From SXIZ01 sp040079795 (lineage in GTDB: Bacteria > Pseudomonadota > Gammaproteobacteria > Methylococcales > Methylomonadaceae): a stretch of 64,000 bases of DNA. The notes beneath the pieces are model-generated. The model saw nothing but the letters and a program-made list of their open reading frames with translations. It ran no database searches and had not been told where the DNA came from. The stretch covers positions 1 through 64,000 of the forward strand of contig JBEBJQ010000013.1 of the NCBI GenBank assembly GCA_040079795.1. The letters are read 5' to 3'. Numbering within the stretch: position 1 is the first letter of the stretch; every line of letters starts with the position of its first letter. This document shows positions 45,558 to 52,815 of this stretch, one piece after another. The position numbers and the translations under genes were made by a program.

Positions 45558-47513
45558 ATGTCCACTCAAGATACCCGCTTTGCTTCAGTCACCACCCCAT
45601 TAGGCTCGGAAGTTCTGCTCTTCAGTCGTATGAATGGGTATGAAGCACTCAGCAGGCTTTTTGAGTATGAAATTGACCTATTAGTTGATGAAGCTAATAA
45701 AAGCATCGTCACCGGTGGTTTTCCAACTAATGCAGTGTTGGGGCAGCCGATGACCATCACCCTGACATTACCCGCTGGCGGCAAACGCTATTTTCATGGC
45801 TTAGTGACCCAATTTAAACACCACGGTGTTGTAGAAGATTTTTATCAATTTCGCGCTGTCATTCGCCCCTGGCTATGGTTTCTGACCCGCACCAGTAACT
45901 GCCGGATTTTCCAGGAACAAACCGTCCCCGACATCATCAAAAAAGTCTTTGCCGAGAACGGCTTTAGCGACTACAAACTGGAATTGACCCAAAGCTACCA
46001 GCCGCGCGAATATTGCGTGCAATACCGCGAAAGTGACTTTAACTTTGTCAGCAGGCTCATGGAATGGGAAGGAATCTTTTATTATTTTAAACATGAAGCA
46101 TCTAAACACACCCTAATAATCGGCGATTCCATTAATGCTTACCAAACTATTGGGGGCTATGAAACCATCCCCTATTTCCCGCCTGAAAACACTGGCCGCA
46201 GAAACCGCGACCATATTGCTGAATGGCAAACCGCCCATCAAGTGCAATCCGGGAAATATGTATTAAACGACTATGACTTTGAAAAGCCAAAAAGTAACCT
46301 GATCACAAAATTTACCGAAATAAAGCCGCACAGCCTTGCAGACGGCGAACAATATGACTACCCCGGCAATTATTATGAGCCGCCGCTGGGCGAAAGCTAC
46401 TCTAATATCCGTCTGGACGAACTGCAAAGCGACTACCAAGTTATGCAGGGCAGTGGCGATGCCATGGGCTTAACTACCGGCATGCTCTTCACCCTTAAAG
46501 ACCATTACATCTCGCCTGAAAACACCAAACATATCCTCATTGCGGCAAACTACACCATCGTCAATAACCAATATCGCGCTACCGCAACGGAAAGAACCCA
46601 TTTTGAATGTGACTTCAAAGCCATTCGCTCCACCCAACAGTTCCGTGCCGGGCGCTTAACCCCTGTGCCTTTCGTTCAAGGCCCCCAAACCGCCACCGTC
46701 GTTGGCAAAGCCGGAGAAGAGATTTGGACAGATAAATACGGACGGGTAAAAGTCCAATTTCATTGGGACCGCTACGGCAAACACAACGAAAACAGTTCCT
46801 GCTGGATCCGTGTTGCCACCCCCATCGCTGGCAAAAACTGGGGCTGGGTCTCACTCCCGCGCATAGACCAGGAAGTCGTCGTCAGCTTTCTGGAAGGCAA
46901 CCCCGACCGTCCGCTGATAACGGGAAGTGTCTACAACGCCAACCAAATGCCCCCTTACGCACTGCCTGCCAACCAAACCCAGAGCGGATTCAAAAGCCGC
47001 AGCTCCAAAGGTGGCACACCTGCCAACTTCAATGAAATCCGCTTTGAAGACAAAAAAGGCCAGGAACAGGTTTACATCCATGCGGAAAAAAACCAGGATA
47101 ATGTTGTTGAAAACAACGAGACCACCAGCGTCGGAAATAACCGTACAGAAACTGTCGGACATGATGAAACAATCACTATTGGTAATAATCGCACTGAAAC
47201 CGTTGGGAATAATGAAAACATCACCATTAAAGGTTTTAAAACCGAAACAGTCATCATGGCATTGGCTGAAACCGTTGGCTTAGGAAAAGCCGAAACCATC
47301 GGTCTAGCTAAGGCGCTTAGTATTGGTGTTGATTACGTGGTTACCGTTGGCAAAGATATTATCGTTAACGCCGGGGATTCTATTAGCTTAACCGTTGGTA
47401 AATCCAGCTTGGTGATGAAAAAAGATGGCACCATCATTCTCAACGGTAAAACCATTGATGTGGTTGGTGACAGCCATATCCAACTAGACTCTAAACGTAT
47501 TGATCTGAATTAA
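45558..47513 (+). CDS. vgrG: T6SS spike protein VgrG (TssI)
   Basis: 651-aa VgrG. gp27-like base (~1-380: YEALSRLFEYEIDLLV, YFHGLVTQFKHHG, FRAVIRPWLWFLTRTSNCRIFQEQTVPDIIKKVF, YCVQYRESDFNFVSRLMEWEGIFYYF), gp5-like OB region (TDKYGRVKVQFHWDR, NSSCWIRVATPIAGKNWGWVSLPRIDQEVVVSFLEGNPDRPLITGSVYN), then a beta-helix needle with repeated NNRTETVG-N/H-x-E-x-ITIG units ending in QLDSKRIDL. No extra catalytic domain, so it is a plain carrier spike. The DUF2169 adaptor gene starts 1 base after its stop codon. Confidence 0.97.
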   Translation: MSTQDTRFASVTTPLGSEVLLFSRMNGYEALSRLFEYEIDLLVDEANKSIVTGGFPTNAVLGQPMTITLTLPAGGKRYFHGLVTQFKHHGVVEDFYQFRAVIRPWLWFLTRTSNCRIFQEQTVPDIIKKVFAENGFSDYKLELTQSYQPREYCVQYRESDFNFVSRLMEWEGIFYYFKHEASKHTLIIGDSINAYQTIGGYETIPYFPPENTGRRNRDHIAEWQTAHQVQSGKYVLNDYDFEKPKSNLITKFTEIKPHSLADGEQYDYPGNYYEPPLGESYSNIRLDELQSDYQVMQGSGDAMGLTTGMLFTLKDHYISPENTKHILIAANYTIVNNQYRATATERTHFECDFKAIRSTQQFRAGRLTPVPFVQGPQTATVVGKAGEEIWTDKYGRVKVQFHWDRYGKHNENSSCWIRVATPIAGKNWGWVSLPRIDQEVVVSFLEGNPDRPLITGSVYNANQMPPYALPANQTQSGFKSRSSKGGTPANFNEIRFEDKKGQEQVYIHAEKNQDNVVENNETTSVGNNRTETVGHDETITIGNNRTETVGNNENITIKGFKTETVIMALAETVGLGKAETIGLAKALSIGVDYVVTVGKDIIVNAGDSISLTVGKSSLVMKKDGTIILNGKTIDVVGDSHIQLDSKRIDLN

Positions 47514-47514
47514 C

Positions 47515-48690
47515 ATGAACGGCCCTGAAAATTTAATAGACATACCTGTTAACAGTGCACCGTTACCACAGGTAGAAAACCATACTGCTTTTCCAAGCCA
47601 GTATTACCAAATGCTGGATGTTAGCGATCAAGTCTTTCATGTCATTGTTTGTCGGCAAACCTTTAACTTACGTAAAATTGATAGCGAAGGTTGCCTTGTT
47701 TTAGCGGATGAACAAACGCCATTGGTTACCGGCGATCAATTTTATCGTGACATCAATAACAGCAGCATTATTCAGGAAAGTGATTTTTCCCCTTATAAGC
47801 CTAAGTGCGACATTTTGTTTGCCTATGCTTATGCCCATGCACCGGGCGGAAAAGCATGCCCACGCTGGCCGGTTGCTGTGCAAATAGGCGCCTGGCAAAA
47901 GCAATTTACCGTGACCGGGCCGCGTAAAATACAGCTTGACGATAGCGGCTTGTGGCACTTGACTGAACCCGAAGCCATCACCCAAATGCCGATTTGTTAC
48001 GAAAAAGCGTATGGAGGTACCTGTCAATGGCCGCTGGATAATCCAGACCCGGAGCAGATTTACGCGGAACAACGCAATCCCATCGGTTGCGGTTATCTCA
48101 ACCCAGAATGGTTAGAAAAGGCTCAGCTTAATAGCTTTCCGGCGTCCCAAATTGAAGCGTTTGATCAAGCATTTGTCGCGAATGATTTTGATTATCCCGT
48201 GGTCGGTTTGGGTGCTATTGGCCGCTGGTGGCTGCCCCGCCGCAGCAAAGCAGGCACTTATGATGATATCTGGAAAAAAACGCGCTGGCCGCATCTGCCA
48301 TTTGATTTTGACTTTAGTTATTGGAACAGTGCGCCGGAAGACCAGCAAATCGATTACCCGAAAGGCGGCGAAACGGTTACGCTCATCAATCTACACCCGA
48401 ACTCCCGTGTTCAGTTTCGCCTTCCTCACTTTAACGTAAAACTGCTATTACATTTGGATGCCGGTATTCCATTATTCAAACCAATGTCAGTAGATACCCT
48501 GGTGTTCGACCTTAAAAACCTTCAGCTCATCGTTGTGCAACGCGCCTTAATTGCCGCCAGTGCCGGCGTTGATAGCCTGGAAATCGGTACCTGGGACATC
48601 GCCGCTGCCCGTGCAGCCAATGACCAAATCCTGGCGCAACAGCGGCAGCAAAGCCCAGAACAGCAAACAGGAGCAAGCGATGGCCGATGA
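47515..48690 (+). CDS. DUF2169 T6SS adaptor/chaperone protein
   Basis: 391-aa DUF2169 protein. The family pattern is seen in VIVCRQTFNL, PLVTGDQFYRDINNSSIIQESDFSPYKPKCDILFAYAYAHAPGGKACPRWPVAVQIG, ITQMPICYEKAYGGT, NPIGCGYL, GLGAIGRWWLPR and the C-terminal LVFDLKNLQLIVVQRA. DUF2169 proteins are encoded next to VgrG and PAAR-type effectors and help load cargo on the spike. The order vgrG-DUF2169-PAAR-like-toxin supports this. The next gene starts within its last codons. Confidence 0.9.
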   Translation: MNGPENLIDIPVNSAPLPQVENHTAFPSQYYQMLDVSDQVFHVIVCRQTFNLRKIDSEGCLVLADEQTPLVTGDQFYRDINNSSIIQESDFSPYKPKCDILFAYAYAHAPGGKACPRWPVAVQIGAWQKQFTVTGPRKIQLDDSGLWHLTEPEAITQMPICYEKAYGGTCQWPLDNPDPEQIYAEQRNPIGCGYLNPEWLEKAQLNSFPASQIEAFDQAFVANDFDYPVVGLGAIGRWWLPRRSKAGTYDDIWKKTRWPHLPFDFDFSYWNSAPEDQQIDYPKGGETVTLINLHPNSRVQFRLPHFNVKLLLHLDAGIPLFKPMSVDTLVFDLKNLQLIVVQRALIAASAGVDSLEIGTWDIAAARAANDQILAQQRQQSPEQQTGASDGR

Positions 48691-49030
48691 AGCAGCGACT
48701 GCTCAGGATGGACAATTTACCCTGATCTGTACCTTACCAGATGTCTGTATTACCAATGGTTATCCTATCCCTTATCCCATTACCCACAACATGGATAAAA
48801 GCGGACAGTGCTCACCTAACGTTTATTTTCGGGACAAGCCCGCTTTTATGCACAATGAAAGCTACGTTGATCAAGTTATGGGCGATGAGCCGGGCATGGG
48901 TAAAGGGGTAGTATCCAGAACCAATATGGAGATTAGCCACAGTATCGGCAAAAGTGCCAGCGTTTACATAAACGGTAAGCCGATGGTACGCACTGGTGAT
49001 CAAGTTTGGATGAACTACAAAAAACCGTGA
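48680..49030 (+). CDS. DUF4150 PAAR-like spike tip protein
   Basis: 116-aa protein. ATG 48680 follows CAGGAG and overlaps the DUF2169 gene by 11 bases; a longer frame upstream is an artefact. DUF4150 (PAAR-like) pattern: CTLPDVCITNGYPIPYPI, SPNVYFRDKPAFMHNESYVDQVMGDEPGMGKGVVS and SVYINGKPMVRTGDQVWMN. It caps the VgrG needle and links it to the toxin encoded next. It is a short, stand-alone form, so the toxin must bind it non-covalently or through the adaptor. Confidence 0.9.
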   Translation: MADEAATAQDGQFTLICTLPDVCITNGYPIPYPITHNMDKSGQCSPNVYFRDKPAFMHNESYVDQVMGDEPGMGKGVVSRTNMEISHSIGKSASVYINGKPMVRTGDQVWMNYKKP

Positions 49031-49066
49031 GCCAACAAATGTGCCTGACCATCAGTAAAAAAACCT

Positions 49067-49975
49067 ATGGCTAGATTGCCCAAGCCTATCCGCCCCGGTA
49101 TAAAAAACAGAGGGCAAAAAGGTAGCATAAAACCCAACACCCAGCCCAGTCCTGGGCCTATAGGCAATACCCAGGGTATTATTGTCCCCCAAACCAGCCC
49201 TAATGCGAGTGGTGCCAACAACAGCGCACCGCCACCCAAACCCAAGCCAAAGGAAAAAAGCTGGTGGGAAAAACACAGTGACGCAATTCATCTGGGACTG
49301 GACGTAGTCGGCCTAATCCCCGGCGTGGGTGAAATTGCCGATGGAGCCAATGCGCTGATATACTTGGCCGAAGGCGATAAGGTCAATGCCGCCCTGAGCG
49401 CGGCGGCGATGTTGCCCGTTGGTGGGCAGGCGGCGACGGCGGCCAAGCTGGGCAGAAAGGCTGGGCAAAAACTGGAGAAGGAAGCGGCGGAAAAGGCGGC
49501 TAGGGAAGCTGCGTTGAAAGCTGAGCGAGAAGCTGCTAAAAAAGCAGAGAAAGAAGCTGCTGAGAAAGCGGCTAAAGAAAAAGCAGTTAAAGAAGGTGGG
49601 CATGTTAAAGGACCTAAGAAAAAGAAGCTTCGCGAACAATATCTTGGACGTACACCAGGTAAAAAATCAAAAACTGGTAGGGAGGTTATTGAAAGAATGG
49701 AAAAAGATGGAAAAATCGAAAGAAATCCAATAACTAATAAAGTCACTAAGTTTATGGATTCGCAAGGAAATTGGCGTGATATAAAAGACGCTGATATGGC
49801 ACATAGTAAAGATGCTGTAACATGGTGGAATGAAACTGGGAGAAAAGATGTTGCGCGTTCTCCCGAAGTCAGAAAATGGATGCTTGACTCTGAAAATTAT
49901 ACGTTAGATTATTTTAAATATAATCGCTCTGCTGGTGCTAAACTGCCAGATAGGTATCTTCCCCCACTAAAATGA
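49067..49975 (+). CDS. Polymorphic toxin with pre-toxin region and HNH/Endo VII-like C-terminus, T6SS effector
   Basis: 302-aa toxin. A Pro-rich N-terminus (~1-65) leads into a hydrophobic pre-toxin segment (LGLDVVGLIPGVGEIADGANALIYLAEGDKVNAALSAAAMLPVGGQAATA, ~80-130), typical of Rhs/PAAR-linked toxins. A Lys/Glu/Ala coiled region (~135-190) follows. The C-terminal ~105 residues begin after LGRTPGKKSKTG. They show DADMAHSKDAVTWWNETGRK, SPEVRKWMLDSENYTLDYFKYNRSAGAKL, a pattern like the HNH/Endo VII (GH-E group) nucleases, with AH in place of GH. It is likely to cut DNA in target cells. The DNA turns clearly more AT-rich from ~49600, as expected of an exchanged toxin tip. Confidence 0.72.
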   Translation: MARLPKPIRPGIKNRGQKGSIKPNTQPSPGPIGNTQGIIVPQTSPNASGANNSAPPPKPKPKEKSWWEKHSDAIHLGLDVVGLIPGVGEIADGANALIYLAEGDKVNAALSAAAMLPVGGQAATAAKLGRKAGQKLEKEAAEKAAREAALKAEREAAKKAEKEAAEKAAKEKAVKEGGHVKGPKKKKLREQYLGRTPGKKSKTGREVIERMEKDGKIERNPITNKVTKFMDSQGNWRDIKDADMAHSKDAVTWWNETGRKDVARSPEVRKWMLDSENYTLDYFKYNRSAGAKLPDRYLPPLK

Positions 49976-49985
49976 GAATATTTTA

Positions 49986-50432
49986 ATGACTGAATGGCCA
50001 AATGATGTAAAAAGTAAAATTGATAATCTCCGTGAGAAAATTGGTAAATATGGAAAATCTGGAGACTGGGTGAATGCTGAGAAGTTATATTTTGAAGCAT
50101 GGGCTTTAATTCCAGGGCATAAGCATTTATGGAGCGATTCACAATGGCTATTACTGGAAATCTTTGAGCTTTATGAGATGATGGGGGAGCTTGGTAAGTT
50201 TTCGCGTTTTTTAACTGAGATGGAAAAGGCTTATCCAGAAGGAAAAGATGATGGCACAGTTGCCGTCATCTCTGGCATGGTTTATTTTGAAAATGGGCAA
50301 TTAGATTCGGCTTATGAAAGGTTTGACTATTTATTCAAAAGCTTTAAAAAACGACCTTTTCAAGGAAGAGAAAAAAAGTATCTTGATTTTTATTTAAAAG
50401 AATCAGTCGTTCGTAAAAAAAATGAAGGCTAG
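49986..50432 (+). CDS. TPR-like cytoplasmic protein, candidate immunity protein 1
   Basis: 148-aa helical protein with TPR-like units (SGDWVNAEKLYFEAWALIPGHKHLW, WLLLEIFELYEMMGELGKFSRFLTEMEKAYPEG, AVISGMVYFENGQLDSAYERFDYLFKSF). No signal peptide. It starts 10 bases after the nuclease toxin and is AT-rich like the toxin tip. TPR proteins are common as cognate immunity genes of cytoplasmic nuclease toxins. Position is the main evidence. Confidence 0.65.
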   Translation: MTEWPNDVKSKIDNLREKIGKYGKSGDWVNAEKLYFEAWALIPGHKHLWSDSQWLLLEIFELYEMMGELGKFSRFLTEMEKAYPEGKDDGTVAVISGMVYFENGQLDSAYERFDYLFKSFKKRPFQGREKKYLDFYLKESVVRKKNEG

Positions 50433-50437
50433 AATTT

Positions 50438-50863
50438 ATGGAATTATCTGATGATATTTACTTAAAAATTACTGAATTATCAGATCAAGGGAATGATTTT
50501 TTGGACAATGGTGATTATGACAAGGCGGTTCTCGCATTTGAAAATGGGCTTAAACTATTACCTGAGCCTCAAATACAGTGGGAGGCTTATACTTGGCTTA
50601 AAGCTTCTGTCGGTGACGCACATTTTCATGCAAAACGGTTTAATGAGTGTTCTGAAGCTGAATATGATGCGTTAAACGGAGTCGATGGAATGGGGAATCC
50701 ATTTATTCATCTTAGATTAGGACAATCGTTATTTGAATTAGGTAATATGGAGCGCGCAGAATCTGAGTTACTTCAAGCTTATATGCTTGAGGGTAAAATG
50801 ATTTTTTCTGAAGATGATCCGAAATATGAAGAGTTTATATTATCAAAATGCGACAACCTATAG
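50438..50863 (+). CDS. TPR-repeat protein, candidate immunity protein 2
   Basis: 141-aa TPR protein: ELSDQGNDFLDNGDYDKAVLAFENGLKLLPEPQIQWEAYTWLKASVGDAHFHAKRFNECSEAEYDALN and NPFIHLRLGQSLFELGNMERAESELLQAYMLEG. This form is familiar beside Rhs and other polymorphic toxins. It starts 5 bases after the first TPR gene. The two are distant relatives, so either one is the true immunity gene and the other an orphan from an earlier toxin, or both act together. It ends 10 bases before the first REP element. Confidence 0.7.
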   Translation: MELSDDIYLKITELSDQGNDFLDNGDYDKAVLAFENGLKLLPEPQIQWEAYTWLKASVGDAHFHAKRFNECSEAEYDALNGVDGMGNPFIHLRLGQSLFELGNMERAESELLQAYMLEGKMIFSEDDPKYEEFILSKCDNL

Positions 50864-50873
50864 CGAGTAGCGA

Positions 50874-50953
50874 GTAGCCTGGATGGAGCTTGCGGAATCC
50901 GGGGCTTTCGTGGCTCCGATGTCCCGTATTCCGCGCTGCTCCATACGGGCTAC
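50874..50953. repeat. REP-like palindromic element, copy 1
   Basis: 80-bp imperfect palindrome. Outer arms GTAGCC-GGATGGAGC and GCTCCATACGGGCTAC; inner arms GCGGAATCCGGG and CCCGTATTCCGC. It differs from copy 2 at 5 of 80 positions, and both are followed by the same 17 bases. The adjacent REP-associated transposase gene is the likely mobilising enzyme. Confidence 0.85.
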
Positions 50954-50978
50954 GAATAACGGATTCACCACTATTTGG

Positions 50979-51119
50979 GGCTTTGTTGAATAAATCAGAT
51001 TTTAGGCGAGTTTGGCTGTTTATGGCTTATTTCAAATTTTAACAGACACAGGCATGCCTAAACTTGTCATTCGGTTTAGTGCAACGGTACTTACCCAAGT
51101 CTCCGCTTTTTGTTGCGGT
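50979..51119 (-). mobile_element. Remnant of an IS903-type (IS5 family) insertion sequence
   Basis: An 18-base end identical to the IS903 terminal repeat as I remember it (GGCTTTGTTGAATAAATC, 50979-50996) is followed on the minus strand by the last codons of a transposase. The peptide ETWVSTVALNRMTSLGMP ends at a stop at 51032-51034 and matches the IS903/IS5 C-terminus ETY...ALNKLTGLGMP. The rest of the IS is missing. The remnant lies exactly between the two REP copies and stops a few bases before copy 2. Confidence 0.75.
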
Positions 51120-51124
51120 AGCGA

Positions 51125-51204
51125 GTAGCCTGGATGAAGTTTACGGAATCCGGGGCTTTCGTGGCTCCGATGTCCCGTATTCCGAGCTGTTCCATACGGG
51201 CTAC
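51125..51204. repeat. REP-like palindromic element, copy 2
   Basis: Second 80-bp copy of the palindromic element, in the same orientation as copy 1, 171 bases further on. It ends 36 bases before the REP-associated transposase start. Same 17-base tail (to 51221) as copy 1, so the repeated unit is about 97 bp. Confidence 0.85.
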
Positions 51205-51240
51205 GAATAACGGATTCACCAATATTTTGGTTGTAATGGC

Positions 51241-51777
51241 ATGGTTTCATATCGACGGAACCGGGTTGCGGGCGGAACTTATTTTTTCACAGTTACGTTA
51301 CGCAACCGATCTTCTGATTTGTTGGTACGGCATGTTGATTTATTACGCGTGGCTTTTCGCAATGTGCGGACGGATCGGCCTTTTACCATTGATGCCATCG
51401 TGATACTCCCCGATCATTTACACACCATTTGGACATTACCGGAAGATGATACGGATTATTCCGGGCGCTGGCGGGCAATAAAATCGTGCTTCACACACTC
51501 CTTACGGGCAACAGGCATATCATTTAACCGTGATAATCGCGGTGAATACCAATTGTGGCAACGGCGGTTTTGGGAACACACCATTCGTGATGAACGGGAT
51601 TATGCCCACCATGTTGATTATTGTCACTGGAACCCGATCAAACATGGTTTGGTGCAACACTTATCTGATTGGCCTCATTCTTCGTTTCATCGCTATGTGC
51701 GCCTTGGTTTATTACCACCAGATTGGTCGGGAATGATTGCTGAGCCAAAGGCTGACTACGGTGAATTAATTATGTAA
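51241..51777 (+). CDS. rayT: REP-associated tyrosine transposase (RayT, HUH family)
   Basis: 178-aa Y1 transposase of the IS200/IS605-related REP-associated group. HUH motif: ILPDHLHTIW. Catalytic Tyr in the helix RDERDYAHHVDYCHWNPIKHGL. N-terminal YRRNRVAGGTYFFTVTLRNR and C-terminal WPHSSFHRYVRLG are standard for the family. These enzymes cut and move single-stranded REP/BIME palindromes. Two such elements lie directly upstream and a decayed one 2 kb downstream. The reading frame is intact. Confidence 0.92.
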   Translation: MVSYRRNRVAGGTYFFTVTLRNRSSDLLVRHVDLLRVAFRNVRTDRPFTIDAIVILPDHLHTIWTLPEDDTDYSGRWRAIKSCFTHSLRATGISFNRDNRGEYQLWQRRFWEHTIRDERDYAHHVDYCHWNPIKHGLVQHLSDWPHSSFHRYVRLGLLPPDWSGMIAEPKADYGELIM

Positions 51778-51790
51778 CCCGTAAGCAGTG

Positions 51791-51826
51791 TATTGCGGCA
51801 TTGGTAAACGGTGATGTTATTTCGAC
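51791..51826 (+). repeat. Direct repeat, left copy, flanking the toxin-antitoxin genes
   Basis: 36-bp sequence (starts TATTGCGGCATTGGTAAAC) that recurs at 52626-52661 with two mismatches. It lies 118 bases before the antitoxin start. The pair encloses exactly one toxin-antitoxin module. Confidence 0.8.
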
Positions 51827-51882
51827 GCGCGGAAACTGAAGAACAGTGCGTGGCAGCGTTATTGGAAATACTATCAGCAACA

Positions 51883-51912
51883 TTGACATCATAAATTTAT
51901 TGGTGCTAGCAT
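51883..51912 (+). promoter_or_regulatory. Candidate promoter of the toxin-antitoxin pair
   Basis: TTGACA (51883-51888), 18-base spacer, TAGCAT (51907-51912), 32 bases before the antitoxin ATG. The -35 box is perfect and the -10 moderate. Antitoxins of this class usually repress their own promoter; no clear operator palindrome was found. Confidence 0.45.
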
Positions 51913-51943
51913 ACAGCATTCTTAATTGTAGGGGTGTAATCAA

Positions 51944-52183
51944 ATGTCAGTCGTTACGGTTAGAAATTTACCTGAAGAGACGCACCGCGCGCTAAAGGCG
52001 CGCGCGGCTGAGAATCATCGCAGCACTGAAGCTGAAATACGCTTTATTTTGGAAAATGCAGTTATGCCTAAGGATAGAATCAAGCTCGGTTCTTTATTGG
52101 CTGAGATTGGCCATGAAGTGGGATTTGTCGATATTGAAGTAGATAGAGATAAAACCCCCGTTGAACCGCTGAGTTTTGAATGA
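51944..52183 (+). CDS. FitA/VapB-type antitoxin (ribbon-helix-helix)
   Basis: 79-aa Arc/CopG-type antitoxin. VVTVRNLPEETHRALKARAAENHRS (strand-helix) and TEAEIRFILENAV (second helix) form the FitA-like DNA-binding domain. The C-terminal part (RIKLGSLLAEIGHEVGFVDIEVDRDKTPVEPLSFE) would bind and block the PIN toxin. It overlaps the toxin start by 4 bases, the usual coupling. Intact. Confidence 0.92.
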   Translation: MSVVTVRNLPEETHRALKARAAENHRSTEAEIRFILENAVMPKDRIKLGSLLAEIGHEVGFVDIEVDRDKTPVEPLSFE

Positions 52184-52623
52184 TACTACTTGATACCAAT
52201 GTCATTTCCGAACCCTTAAAAGCATCTGGTGATCAAAAAGTAGTCGCTTGGATTAACGCACAGAATGTCGAAACTTTGTATCTCTCGACCATTGGTCTGG
52301 CAGAATTACGTTTTGGTATCGCTGTGTTGCCAGAAGGTAAGCGTAGGGATATGCTGCATTCTAGCCTTGAGCAGCGCGTATTACCGTTGTTTGCAGGCCG
52401 TATTTTGCCATTCGATGCGGACGCTTCAAAGTCTTATGCAACTTTGCGGTCTAAGGCGCGTGCTGCTGGTCAAGCTATTGCGCAGGCAGATGGCTATATA
52501 GCAGCCATCGCGATGGCAAATGGACTTTCTATGGCCACTAGAGACTCCAAGCCGTTTATGGCTGCGGGGCTAACAGTGATTAACCCTTGGGCGTTTAATG
52601 ATGCAACCCTTAACCCGCAATAG
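52180..52623 (+). CDS. FitB/VapC-type PIN-domain ribonuclease toxin
   Basis: 147-aa PIN toxin. MILLDTNVISEPLK holds the first catalytic Asp, TIGLAELRFGIAVLPEGKRR the Glu, and AIAQADGYIAAIAMANGLSMATRDSKPF the remaining Asp residues. FitB-type toxins cleave RNA (often tRNA) and are held by FitA. All catalytic acids are present, so it is probably active. The stop lies within a perfect hairpin. Confidence 0.92.
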   Translation: MILLDTNVISEPLKASGDQKVVAWINAQNVETLYLSTIGLAELRFGIAVLPEGKRRDMLHSSLEQRVLPLFAGRILPFDADASKSYATLRSKARAAGQAIAQADGYIAAIAMANGLSMATRDSKPFMAAGLTVINPWAFNDATLNPQ

Positions 52624-52633
52624 CGTATTGCGG
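52615..52633 (+). terminator. Perfect hairpin at the toxin stop codon
   Basis: CCGCAATA (52615-52622) and TATTGCGG (52626-52633) around a GCG loop. It spans the toxin stop and the first bases of the right direct repeat. No T-run, so it may stabilise the 3' end of the mRNA rather than terminate. Confidence 0.45.
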
Positions 52634-52661
52634 CATTGGTAAACAGTGGTGTTATTTCGAC
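52626..52661 (+). repeat. Direct repeat, right copy, flanking the toxin-antitoxin genes
   Basis: Right copy of the 36-bp repeat (34 of 36 identical to 51791-51826), starting 2 bases after the toxin stop. Weak similarity continues for about 25 bases (GAAACTGAAGAACAG versus a related AAAATCTGAAAAAC stretch). Confidence 0.8.
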
Positions 52662-52815
52662 TCTCAAAATCTGAAAAACCGTGGAATATATTGCAGCATG
52701 ACTAATGGTGGGGCAGCGGTAATTAATTTTCTGAAAAACTAGCAAATTAATTGGCGTTTTGCTTAATTGTATTGATTAGTTTTAAGCGGTGTTGTTGAAA
52801 ATTTAGGAGGCCTGC

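Noticed and set aside
48551..48679. Upstream extension of the DUF4150 gene
   Set aside because: These codons lie inside the DUF2169 gene in another frame; the ATG at 48680 has the ribosome site and begins the domain.
49288..49746. Long minus-strand frames opposite the toxin gene
   Set aside because: They are mirror frames of the Lys/Glu/Ala-rich coiled region; composition (Ser/Phe/Ala runs) is not protein-like.
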